Shown: piece after piece, positions 57,769 to 64,000 of the stretch | How positions within the stretch are numbered: the first letter of the stretch is position 1 | Layout: every line of letters begins with the position of its first letter | Assembly: GCF_900105345.1 (NCBI RefSeq) | Contig: NZ_FNSN01000003.1 | Coordinates: 372,001 to 436,000 of the forward strand | Length of the DNA: 64,000 nucleotides | Source: Arthrobacter woluwensis | GTDB lineage: Bacteria > Actinomycetota > Actinomycetes > Actinomycetales > Micrococcaceae | Reading direction: 5' to 3' | Notes under the pieces: model-generated | Told to the model about the DNA's origin: nothing | What the model saw: only the letters and a program-made list of their open reading frames with translations | The model's database searches: none | Position numbers and translations under genes: made by a program

Positions 57769-58782
57769 ATGCCTCGCACCGCAGCGACTGCGCGCCGCGC
57801 CCCTTCGGCCTTCGTCGGCGTCCCCGTGGCGCTGCTCTCCTCGGCGGTGTTCGCCACCTCGGGGTCCTTCGGCAAATCCCTGCTGGAGATGGGCTGGTCG
57901 CCCGGAGCCGCGGTCGCGATGCGCCTGAGCGGCGCCGTTGTCATTCTGACCCTTCCGGCCCTCTGGTCGCTGCGTGGCAAATGGCACCAGGTCCGGGACA
58001 ACTGGGTCACGATCGTCCTCTTCGGCCTATTCGGCGTGGCGGCGTGCCAGCTGTTCTACTTCAACGCCGTCCAGACCCTCTCGGTGGGGGTCGCACTGCT
58101 CCTGGAGTATCTGGCGCCCGTCATGATCGTGCTGTGGCTGTGGGTGGTCAAGCGGCACGCGCCGCGGTGGCTCACCATCACCGGAACGGTCGTGTCGATC
58201 GCGGGACTGCTCCTGGTGCTCGATCTGGGCGGCGCGCGGGTCGACCCGGTGGGCGTCCTCTGGGGCGTCGCGGCCGCGGTCTGCCTGGTGGTCTACTTCT
58301 TCATCACCGCCCGCCAGAATGAGGGCCTGCCGCCCCTGGTGCTCGCCTCGGGCGGGATGCTCGTGGGGGCCGTGGTGCTGTGGATCGTGACTCTCACCGG
58401 GATCATGCCGCTGCGCTTCACCTTCGCGGAGGCCCACCTCGGCGGCGCCTCGGTGCCCTGGTGGATCTCCCTGGCCGGGATGGTCATCCTGTCCACCGTG
58501 ATCGCTTACGTGACCGGCATCTACGCGTCGCGCGCCCTGGGTTCCAAGGTGGCGTCCTTCGTGTCCCTCACGGAGGTCCTGTTCGCGGTGGTGTGGGCTT
58601 GGCTGCTGCTCGGCGAACTGCCGGCGCCCATCCAGATCGGCGGCGGCCTGCTGATCGTCCTGGGCGTCCTGCTGGTGCGGGTGGACGAACTCCGGGACCC
58701 CGACTTCACCGACGAGTCGGCCATGGTGGCCGAAGCGGTGCCGGCCGGGCGGCCCGAGGCCCGGGTCGACGCCCGAGCCTAG
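57769..58782 (+). CDS. EamA/DMT family transporter
   Basis: A 337-residue protein with ten helices, starting FVGVPVALLSSAVFATSGSFGKSLLEMG; pairs of EamA repeats are seen (ALLLEYLAPVMIVLWLWVVK, VYFFITARQNEGLPPL, LVSLTEVLFAVVWAWLLLGE). The last 45 residues are polar. It is controlled with or by the divergent CGNR regulator. Metabolite or drug exporter, substrate unknown. Confidence 0.88.
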   Translation: MPRTAATARRAPSAFVGVPVALLSSAVFATSGSFGKSLLEMGWSPGAAVAMRLSGAVVILTLPALWSLRGKWHQVRDNWVTIVLFGLFGVAACQLFYFNAVQTLSVGVALLLEYLAPVMIVLWLWVVKRHAPRWLTITGTVVSIAGLLLVLDLGGARVDPVGVLWGVAAAVCLVVYFFITARQNEGLPPLVLASGGMLVGAVVLWIVTLTGIMPLRFTFAEAHLGGASVPWWISLAGMVILSTVIAYVTGIYASRALGSKVASFVSLTEVLFAVVWAWLLLGELPAPIQIGGGLLIVLGVLLVRVDELRDPDFTDESAMVAEAVPAGRPEARVDARA

Positions 58783-58803
58783 CGCCCGGGAGCGGCGCTT
58801 CGA

Positions 58804-58877
58804 CGACGACGGCGCCCCCTCCCGGCTGCCACCCGCCCTTCCGGGTGGGCGCGGCCGGGGGCGGGGTGCCGTCGTCG
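58804..58877. terminator. Bidirectional terminator with nested stems
   Basis: CGACGACGGC...GCCGTCGTCG arms close a 74-base structure with the internal stem CACCCGCCC/GGGTGGG. It separates the converging EamA and copZ genes. Confidence 0.7.
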
Positions 58878-58896
58878 TGATCGGAGGCTGAGCGCT

Positions 58897-59139
58897 TCAG
58901 GCGCGGTCTGCGACGACCACGTAACCGGCCTCCGCCACGGCCTCGCCGATCTCCTCCGGGGAGAGTTCCCCGCGGGAGGAGATGGTCACGGTGGAGATCC
59001 CGCCGGCGTTGAGGTCAACCGCGACGCGCTCCACGCCGTCGACCGCTTCCAGCTCCTCCGTCACGGAGGAGACGCAGTGGCCGCAGGTCATGCCGGAGAC
59101 GGAGACCTGGGTGGTGATCAGGGATTCGGGGGTGCTCAT
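58897..59139 (-). CDS. copZ: Heavy-metal-associated (CopZ-like) protein
   Basis: An 80-residue ferredoxin-like domain with the Cu(I)-binding motif GMTCGHC (Cys19, Cys22) after the VSVSGM strand. It may deliver copper to a P-type ATPase, but none is in the window. It lies 37 bases downstream of csoR, so it is likely regulated by it. ATG at 59139 has GAGGAG. Confidence 0.9.
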   Translation of the reverse strand: MSTPESLITTQVSVSGMTCGHCVSSVTEELEAVDGVERVAVDLNAGGISTVTISSRGELSPEEIGEAVAEAGYVVVADRA

Positions 59140-59176
59140 GATGTTCTCCTCGGGTGACGGGGTGACGGGTGCTCGA

Positions 59177-59503
59177 TCAGCGCAGGAGGCGGCCGATGGC
59201 GTCGGTGGCCTCTTTGACCTTGGCGTCGACCTTCTCCTGGCGCAGCGCGCCGTCGGACTCCTCGGCGGCGCCCACCACGCAGTGGCCGATGTGCTCCTCC
59301 ACCAGGCCCAGGCTGACGGCGTGCAGCGCCTTGTTGACGGCGGCGATCTGCGTGAGGATGTCGATGCAGTACTTGTCCTCATCGACCATGCGTGCGATGC
59401 CCCGGACCTGGCCTTCGATCCGCTTGAGACGCCGCTGGTAGGCCTCTTTGTTGGCGGAGTAGCCGTGCTGGTGCGGGTGTTCCTGGATGTCCGACTCGCT
59501 CAT
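59177..59503 (-). CDS. csoR: Copper-sensing repressor CsoR
   Basis: A 108-residue DUF156 protein. The Cu(I) ligand set is Cys46 (YCIDILTQ), His71 (EEHIGHC) and Cys75, in the same spacing as M. tuberculosis CsoR (C-x24-H-x3-C). The N-terminal NHQ-type residues in YQRRLKRIEGQVRGIARMV form the DNA-binding helix. It represses its own operon until copper binds. Operator at 59515 overlaps its promoter. Confidence 0.93.
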   Translation of the reverse strand: MSESDIQEHPHQHGYSANKEAYQRRLKRIEGQVRGIARMVDEDKYCIDILTQIAAVNKALHAVSLGLVEEHIGHCVVGAAEESDGALRQEKVDAKVKEATDAIGRLLR

Positions 59504-59514
59504 ACCTTGAGCGT

Positions 59515-59531
59515 ATACCCCCTGGGGGTAT
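59515..59531 (-). promoter_or_regulatory. CsoR operator (perfect palindrome)
   Basis: ATACCCCCTGGGGGTAT is perfectly symmetric and matches the GC-tract palindromes bound by CsoR. It overlaps a TATACG -10 box (59512-59517) and lies 12 bases before the csoR start, so bound CsoR would block polymerase. Confidence 0.8.
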
Positions 59532-59580
59532 CAATCAAGGGTGTCGTCGGCCCGATGGCTCTGTTCCGGGAATTGGAAAG

Positions 59581-59617
59581 CCCCGGAACACGTCATTGGG
59601 GGATACGTGCTCCGGGG
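59581..59617. repeat. Inverted repeat in the csoR–BNR gap
   Basis: CCCCGGAACACGT and ACGTGCTCCGGGG are inverted with one mismatch around an 11-base loop. No T-run follows on either strand. An operator or a hairpin RNA are both possible. The rest of this 311-base gap is A-T richer and holds no gene. Confidence 0.45.
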
Positions 59618-59814
59618 CAGCTCATGGGGCAACTTCTTCGTCGCTGGATCGAGCTTAGCGGCAACCAAAGGCGCTTCGCCACTTCTGCCGATAAATAATC
59701 GCGGCGGACTTTCGTGACAGAAAATCAACAACCGTGTGAATCGCAGATGCGGAGAAAATCGCTCTGGAATTCCGCACTATTGCGGGTGTTCTGAAGCAGT
59801 GCTTGCATGGAGGC

Positions 59815-60951
59815 ATGTCAACGGCGACGCAGTACCTGGTGGCGATCGGTACGAAGAAGGGCCTCTGGCTCGCCCGCAGCAAGGACCGCAAGGAATGGGT
59901 GCTGGACGGCCCGCATTTCCTCATGACGGAGATCCCGAGCATCGGCATCGACACGCGGGACGGCACCCGCCTCCTCGTGGGCATCCGTTCCGAGCACTGG
60001 GGACCGACCGTCGCGCATTCGGATGATCTCGGCGTGACCTGGACCGAGCCCGAAGGAGGCGGGATCGCCTTCGGCGAAGGTGACGGCGCCGCCGTCGAAC
60101 GCATCTGGCAGCTCCAGCCCGACCGGGAGGGCCGTCCCGGCGTCGTGTGGGCCGGCGTGGAGCCGATCTCGCTCTGGCGGTCCGACGATGGCGGCGAGCA
60201 CTTCGAGCTCAACCGAGGCCTGTGGGAGCACCCGCACCGTCCGGAATGGGGCGAGGGGGCCGGTGGCGGTGCGGTGCATTCGATCATCCCCGCGCCCGAC
60301 GGGTCCACCGTGCATGTCGCCATGAGCACGGGAGGCGTGTACCGCAGCCGCGACGGCGGCGACAGCTGGCAGGCGACGAACCGGGGCATCGGGGCGTCGT
60401 TCCTGCCCGGGGAGCTCCCCGAGTTCGGGCAATGCGTGCACAAGATCGCCGCCGACGCGGACGACCCTGAGCAGATCTACGCGCAGAACCACGGCGGGGT
60501 GTACAGGACGCGCGACGGCGGCGACAGCTGGCAGGAGATCGAGCACGGGCTGCCGGCGAACTTCGGTTTCGTGATGCTGAGCCATCCCCGCAACGCCGGA
60601 ACAGCGTGGGTGATCCCGCTGGCCGCGGACGTCGAGCGCATCCCCGTGGACGGGCATCCGGCCGTCGGCCGCACACGGGACGCCGGCGAGAACTGGGAGA
60701 TGCTCGACGCCGGCCTGCCGGAGAAGGACTACAACTCGATCCTCCGAGACGCCGCCGCCCTCGACACGGCGGAATCGGTGGGCGTCTACTTCGGAACCCG
60801 CGGCGGCAGCGTGTACGCGAGTGCCGACGAGGGCGCCACCTTCCAGGAGATCGCGTCCCACCTTCCGGACGTGCTGTGTGTCCGGGCCGCGGTCATCGAA
60901 GTGCCGAACCAGGGATCAGCAGCCGATGACGGAGTCCTGGCGGCGAGCTGA
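59815..60951 (+). CDS. BNR/Asp-box beta-propeller protein (sialidase-like fold, no enzyme implied)
   Basis: A 378-residue protein with five Asp-box-like repeats (SDDLGVTW, SDDGGEHF, SRDGGDSW, TRDGGDSW, TRDAGENW, plus SADEGATF), the pattern of a beta-propeller of the BNR/YVTN type. No signal peptide, so it is cytosolic. Relatives are called exo-alpha-sialidase or glycosyl hydrolase only by fold. It is directly followed by a ThiS/MoaD-like gene, an association that looks conserved. The ATG at 59815 is preceded closely by GGAGG; no better start is visible. Confidence 0.8.
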   Translation: MSTATQYLVAIGTKKGLWLARSKDRKEWVLDGPHFLMTEIPSIGIDTRDGTRLLVGIRSEHWGPTVAHSDDLGVTWTEPEGGGIAFGEGDGAAVERIWQLQPDREGRPGVVWAGVEPISLWRSDDGGEHFELNRGLWEHPHRPEWGEGAGGGAVHSIIPAPDGSTVHVAMSTGGVYRSRDGGDSWQATNRGIGASFLPGELPEFGQCVHKIAADADDPEQIYAQNHGGVYRTRDGGDSWQEIEHGLPANFGFVMLSHPRNAGTAWVIPLAADVERIPVDGHPAVGRTRDAGENWEMLDAGLPEKDYNSILRDAAALDTAESVGVYFGTRGGSVYASADEGATFQEIASHLPDVLCVRAAVIEVPNQGSAADDGVLAAS

Positions 60952-61248
60952 ATGGGCGCCTTCACCGTTCTGATCCCCAGTGTCCTGCGCCCCTTGGTGC
61001 GGGACGCGGACGCGTTGGACGTCGAGCTTCCCGACGACGGCGGGCCGGCCACCGTGGCCCGCATCCTGGGCTCTGTGGCGGCCGACCATCCGGTGCTGGG
61101 CCGGCGGCTCCGCGATGAGACGGGAGCCCTCCGGCGCCATGTGAACGTGTACCTGGGACCTGATGAGGTCCGCAGGCTTCAGGGGCTCGAGACCGAAGTC
61201 CCTGAAGGGGCGCAGCTGATGATCATCCAGTCCGTCGCCGGCGGCTAG
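60952..61248 (+). CDS. MoaD/ThiS family small protein
   Basis: A 98-residue beta-grasp protein ending VAGG, the double-glycine tail that in ThiS and MoaD is adenylated to carry sulfur. Its core is HVNVYLGPDEVRRLQGLETE with VPEGAQLMIIQSV. No activating E1-like enzyme or other cofactor-synthesis gene is near, so it may act in a separate sulfur transfer or protein tagging system. The ATG follows the propeller gene stop with no space. Confidence 0.85.
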   Translation: MGAFTVLIPSVLRPLVRDADALDVELPDDGGPATVARILGSVAADHPVLGRRLRDETGALRRHVNVYLGPDEVRRLQGLETEVPEGAQLMIIQSVAGG

Positions 61249-61261
61249 GAGTGCTCCTCCC

Positions 61262-61480
61262 TCAGGCGACCCGCCAGAGCTGGTAATCCTGGGAATCGAG
61301 GACGCGGCGTTGACCGGTCTCCTCGTCCCGGATCCAGACGACGCCCAGGCCGGGAGCGATGTCCTGGACCTGGCCACGCCGTACGAAGGTGGTCCGTGGC
61401 ATCAGGTGGAAGCGTTCGGCCTCCACGTGATCACCACGGCGCAGTTGGTGGAGCGAACTGATGAGGGTTCGTGCGGTCAT
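61262..61480 (-). CDS. Conserved-looking small protein, unknown
   Basis: A 72-residue protein MTARTLISSLHQLRRGDHVE...DYQLWRVA, with charged N-terminus and a beta-rich half (FVRRGQVQDIAPGLGVVWIRD). A GGAGGTGAAGGG ribosome site precedes the ATG. No family was recognised. It converges on the MoaD-like gene. Confidence 0.6.
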   Translation of the reverse strand: MTARTLISSLHQLRRGDHVEAERFHLMPRTTFVRRGQVQDIAPGLGVVWIRDEETGQRRVLDSQDYQLWRVA

Positions 61481-61683
61481 GTCCCTTCACCTCCACGGAG
61501 AGAATTTTTCGGTACTCCCAGTCAACCGGCCCGTGATTTCAGGCGGGTTTCGACGCCGTAAGAAGTGGGTGAGGGCGCGGTTACGGATGTGCGGTTACGG
61601 ACGCGCTGTGCCGCGGTCACGGCGCGGATGAGGGACGGAGTACGCGAGGGACCGAGTAGGTGTGGGACGCCGCGGGGCGCGTG

Positions 61684-62274
61684 TCAGAGGAGGCCGTGCA
61701 GCCGCCAGGAACCGGGGGTCCCTTCGACGGCGACGATCCCGGTGTTGGCGAGCGGCAGCCGGACGTCGAACGCGCCGTCATGCTGCACCCGGGCCGCGGT
61801 CCAGCAGCGGATCGCCGCACCGTGGCTGACGGCCAGGACACTGGAGTCGGGCCCGTGGGTCCGCGCCATCTGGTCCACGGCGGCGTCGAAACGGCGGAAG
61901 AAGGTGGTGTGGTCCTCAGCGCCCTCGATCCTCGACAGCGAGTCACCGAGGCCCCAGGCGATGACGTGAGCGCCGTAGCTGGCGCACGAGTCGTCGTCGT
62001 TCAGCATCTCGAGGGCACCGGCGCCGATCTCTTCCAGTCCCTCCAGCACGGTGGCGGTGAGGTTTCTGGCCTGCGACAACGGCCCCGCGGTGAGCTGGGC
62101 TCGCAGCAGAGGTGAGGCGTAGACGGCGTCCAGGTGTTCGGCGGACAACCGTTCCACGAGAGCGCGCGCCTGTTCCAGGCCCAGGTCCGTCAGGCCCGGA
62201 CCCGGGCGTCCCGTGTCCAGAGCGCGGAGCAGGTTACTGGGCGTCTGGCCATGCCGGACGAGGAACAGGCGCAC
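61684..62274 (-). CDS. Histidine phosphatase family protein
   Basis: A 196-residue phosphoglycerate-mutase-fold protein: catalytic FLVRHGQTPSN (His8), TDLGLEQARALVERL, YASPLLRAQLTAGPL and SVLAVSHGAAIRCW with the second His. Second protein of this fold in the window (also at 36328). It lies 8 bases downstream of purB and is read with it. Confidence 0.88.
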   Translation of the reverse strand: MRLFLVRHGQTPSNLLRALDTGRPGPGLTDLGLEQARALVERLSAEHLDAVYASPLLRAQLTAGPLSQARNLTATVLEGLEEIGAGALEMLNDDDSCASYGAHVIAWGLGDSLSRIEGAEDHTTFFRRFDAAVDQMARTHGPDSSVLAVSHGAAIRCWTAARVQHDGAFDVRLPLANTGIVAVEGTPGSWRLHGLL

Positions 62275-62282
62275 GGCCGGGG

Positions 62283-63713
62283 CTACTTCAGGTAGTCGAC
62301 CAGGGCCGCCGCGACGCCCGTGTAGGACGCGGGGGTCAGCTGGAGGAGACGGTCCCGGGCCTCGTCCGAGAGGCCCAGGCCGGAGACGAACTCCTGCATG
62401 CGGGCCGCATCGACGCGGTGGCCCCGGGTGAGGTCCTTGAGGCGCTCGTACGGGTTCTCCATTCCGGGAACGCCCGCGATGGCCTCAGCGCGCATGACCG
62501 TCTGGATTGCCTCGCCGAGGACCTCCCAGTTGCCGTCCAGATCCGCGGCGAGGACGTCCACGGACACCTTGAGCTGCTTGAGGCCCTTGACCACATTGCT
62601 GATGGCCAGCAGGGAGTGCCCGAACGCGACGCCGATGTTGCGCTGCGAGGACGAGTCCGTGAGGTCACGCTGCCAGCGGGACGTGACCAGGGTCGACGCG
62701 AGGACGTCGAGCAGTCCGCTCGAGATCTCCAGGTTGGCCTCGGCGTTCTCGAAGCGGATCGGGTTGACCTTGTGCGGCATCGTCGAAGAACCGGTGGCGC
62801 CGGCCACCGGGATCTGCGCGAAGTAGCCGATGGAGATGTAGCTCCACACATCGGTGCAGAAGTTGTGCAGAATGCGGTTGAAGCGGGCGACGTCGGCGTA
62901 CAGCTCGGCCTGCCAGTCGTGGCTTTCGATCTGGGTGGTGAGCGGGTTCCAGTCCAGGCCCAGACCCTCCACGAACGTGCGGGAGACCTCGGTCCAGTCC
63001 GCGCCCGGCACGGCGGAAACGTGGGCCGCGAAGGTGCCGGTGGCGCCGTTGATCTTGCCGAGGTATTCCGTGCGGGAGATCCGGTCCAGCTGACGGCTGA
63101 GGCGGTGGGCCACCACTGCGAGTTCCTTGCCCAGCGTGGTGGGAGTGGCCGGCTGACCGTGGGTCCGGGAGAGCATCGGAACGTCACGGTTCTCCGTGGC
63201 CATGACGCCGATCTGATCGACCAGGGCACGGGCTGCCGGGAGCCAGACATCCTCGACGGCGCCCTTCACACCGAGCGCGTACGAGAGGTTGTTGATGTCT
63301 TCCGAGGTGCAGGCGAAATGCACCATGGGCGTCAGCGATTCGATCCCGATGGCCGGGAGGCGGCGGCCGATGTAGTACTCCACGGCCTTCACATCGTGGA
63401 CCGTCACGGCCTCGATCTCCGCGAGTTCCGCGACGGAGTCCGCGTCGAACTCGGTGACGATGGCGCGCAGCTGATCCTGCTGCTCCTGGGTCAGCGGAGC
63501 TGAGCCGGGAAGGACGGAATTCGAGGTGAGGTGGATCAGCCACTCCACCTCGACGGCGACGCGGTCACGGTTCAGCGCGGCCTCGGACAAGTAGTCCACG
63601 AGGGGTGCCACGGCTGCACGGTACCGGCCGTCCAGGGGCCCTAGGGCGATCTGGCCCTCGCCTGCAGCCAGGGAGAGTCGTCCGGACGGGATGCGCGCAG
63701 TGGTTTCAGCCAT
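62283..63713 (-). CDS. purB: Adenylosuccinate lyase
   Basis: A 476-residue enzyme. The first loop LGPLDGRYRAAVAPLVDYLSEA and the catalytic motif SSTMPHKVNPIRFENAEANL (fumarase-superfamily signature) are intact; HFACTSEDINNLSYA and SRTHGQPATPTTLGKEL carry the active-site His residues. It makes AMP in purine synthesis and removes fumarate from SAICAR. It fits the E. coli-type long form. The ATG at 63713 has no strong ribosome site. Confidence 0.96.
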   Translation of the reverse strand: MAETTARIPSGRLSLAAGEGQIALGPLDGRYRAAVAPLVDYLSEAALNRDRVAVEVEWLIHLTSNSVLPGSAPLTQEQQDQLRAIVTEFDADSVAELAEIEAVTVHDVKAVEYYIGRRLPAIGIESLTPMVHFACTSEDINNLSYALGVKGAVEDVWLPAARALVDQIGVMATENRDVPMLSRTHGQPATPTTLGKELAVVAHRLSRQLDRISRTEYLGKINGATGTFAAHVSAVPGADWTEVSRTFVEGLGLDWNPLTTQIESHDWQAELYADVARFNRILHNFCTDVWSYISIGYFAQIPVAGATGSSTMPHKVNPIRFENAEANLEISSGLLDVLASTLVTSRWQRDLTDSSSQRNIGVAFGHSLLAISNVVKGLKQLKVSVDVLAADLDGNWEVLGEAIQTVMRAEAIAGVPGMENPYERLKDLTRGHRVDAARMQEFVSGLGLSDEARDRLLQLTPASYTGVAAALVDYLK

Positions 63714-63757
63714 GGGTCCATTCTTTCATGTGCCGGGTGGCAGTCTCATCTTCGGGC

Positions 63758-63798
63758 GGCCATGTGGACAACGCGTGACGCGCACTGTCCACATGGCC
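63758..63798. repeat. 13-base perfect inverted repeat upstream of purB and the last gene
   Basis: GGCCATGTGGACA (63758-63770) and TGTCCACATGGCC (63786-63798), spaced by 15 bases, lie between purB and the divergent gene at 63876. The arms contain TGTGGACA, close to DnaA boxes, but the extended symmetry points to a regulator dimer or a hairpin. Confidence 0.6.
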
Positions 63799-63875
63799 AC
63801 GTCGACGCCGGGGGTGGAATGTCCATGCTCCTAGCGTGGTGTGCAGTCGGAGGTCGGCGAAGGAGGAGGAACGGC

Positions 63876-64000
63876 ATGGATTCGGCGTACCAGCGGTCCG
63901 GGGTTCTGCCGGGTGGGCGGGGCGGTCTTGAAGCGGGGCTTCTCACGCTCGCCCTCTGGCTCGGGGGTCAGCGGGACGAGCTTTCCGCAGCCCTCGCCGC
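63876..64000 (+). CDS. Start of an unidentified gene (runs off right edge)
   Basis: An open frame of 41 codons begins MDSAYQRSGVLPGGRGGLEA and continues with a moderately hydrophobic stretch LLTLALWLGG. AGGAGGAGG precedes the ATG, so it is almost certainly a real start. The visible part resembles nothing known. Confidence 0.6.
   Translation, partial: MDSAYQRSGVLPGGRGGLEAGLLTLALWLGGQRDELSAALA

Noticed and set aside
61573..61604. Short direct repeat (GCGGTTACGGA twice)
   Set aside because: Two 11-base copies in G+C-rich noncoding DNA; not enough to call a feature.

Overview
This 64 kb window is the replication-origin region of a high-G+C actinobacterial chromosome, most likely a Micrococcaceae member close to Arthrobacter. 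The evidence is the gene order rsmG–jag–yidC–yidD–rnpA–rpmH / dnaA–dnaN–gnd–recF–dciA–gyrB–gyrA–DUF3566, a DLW-39 peptide gene between tRNA-Ile and tRNA-Ala, GTGA/ATGA stop-start overlaps, TAGGCT-type -10 boxes and leaderless genes. No rRNA, CRISPR array, transposase or integrase was seen.

Layout. (1) 1-4.5 kb: rhomboid protease (cut by the left edge), cyclophilin, a repeat-rich membrane-anchored protein, a family 2 glycosyltransferase and an EamA transporter. (2) 4.5-16.7 kb, all leftward: two tRNA genes with DLW-39 between them, DUF3566, gyrA, gyrB, dciA, recF, gnd, dnaN, dnaA. (3) 14.7-17.2 kb: DnaA-box-rich DNA on both sides of dnaA, where transcription diverges; oriC is most likely here. 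(4) 17.2-23.0 kb, rightward: rpmH, rnpA, yidD, yidC, jag, rsmG, parA, parB. (5) 23.0-28.9 kb: an almost gene-free segment with eight exact parS sites (a ninth lies inside parA) and a further DnaA-box cluster at 25.2-25.7 kb. (6) 28.9-34.0 kb, leftward: trxA, trxB, a membrane protein with half a pseudokinase and a discoidin-like ectodomain, and murJ. (7) 34.1-36.9 kb: Nudix hydrolase, tRNA nucleotidyltransferase, phosphoglycerate-mutase-like phosphatase. (8) 36.9-38.0 kb: a lower-G+C island with a possible structured leader and three tiny ORFs. (9) 38.1-46.4 kb: glycosyltransferase-87-like membrane protein, MFS transporter, ABC/two-component operon, M18 aminopeptidase. (10) 46.4-54.2 kb: DUF1345 protein, rpsF–ssb–rpsR–rplI, DUF1801 protein, FMN reductase, L7/L12-like protein, dnaB (preceded by another DnaA-box cluster), MATE transporter. 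(11) 54.2-64 kb: small membrane proteins, cytochrome b, HAD phosphatase, CGNR regulator with EamA exporter, csoR with copZ, a BNR-repeat protein with a ThiS-like protein, histidine phosphatase with purB, and the start of an unrecognised gene.

How it fits together. Initiation and fork assembly (dnaA, dnaN, recF, dciA, gyrase, dnaB), origin segregation (parA, parB, parS) and membrane-protein insertion (yidC, yidD) are all coded here. trxA/trxB give thiol redox control, and murJ with the pseudokinase protein exports lipid II. The points most worth a second look are the parS/DnaA-box gene desert, the parS site set in the arms of a terminator-like hairpin behind parB, the short-ORF island at 37.2-37.9 kb, the hairpin leader at 54.9 kb, and the DnaA-box cluster before dnaB. 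All calls come from reading the sequence; no database search was run.
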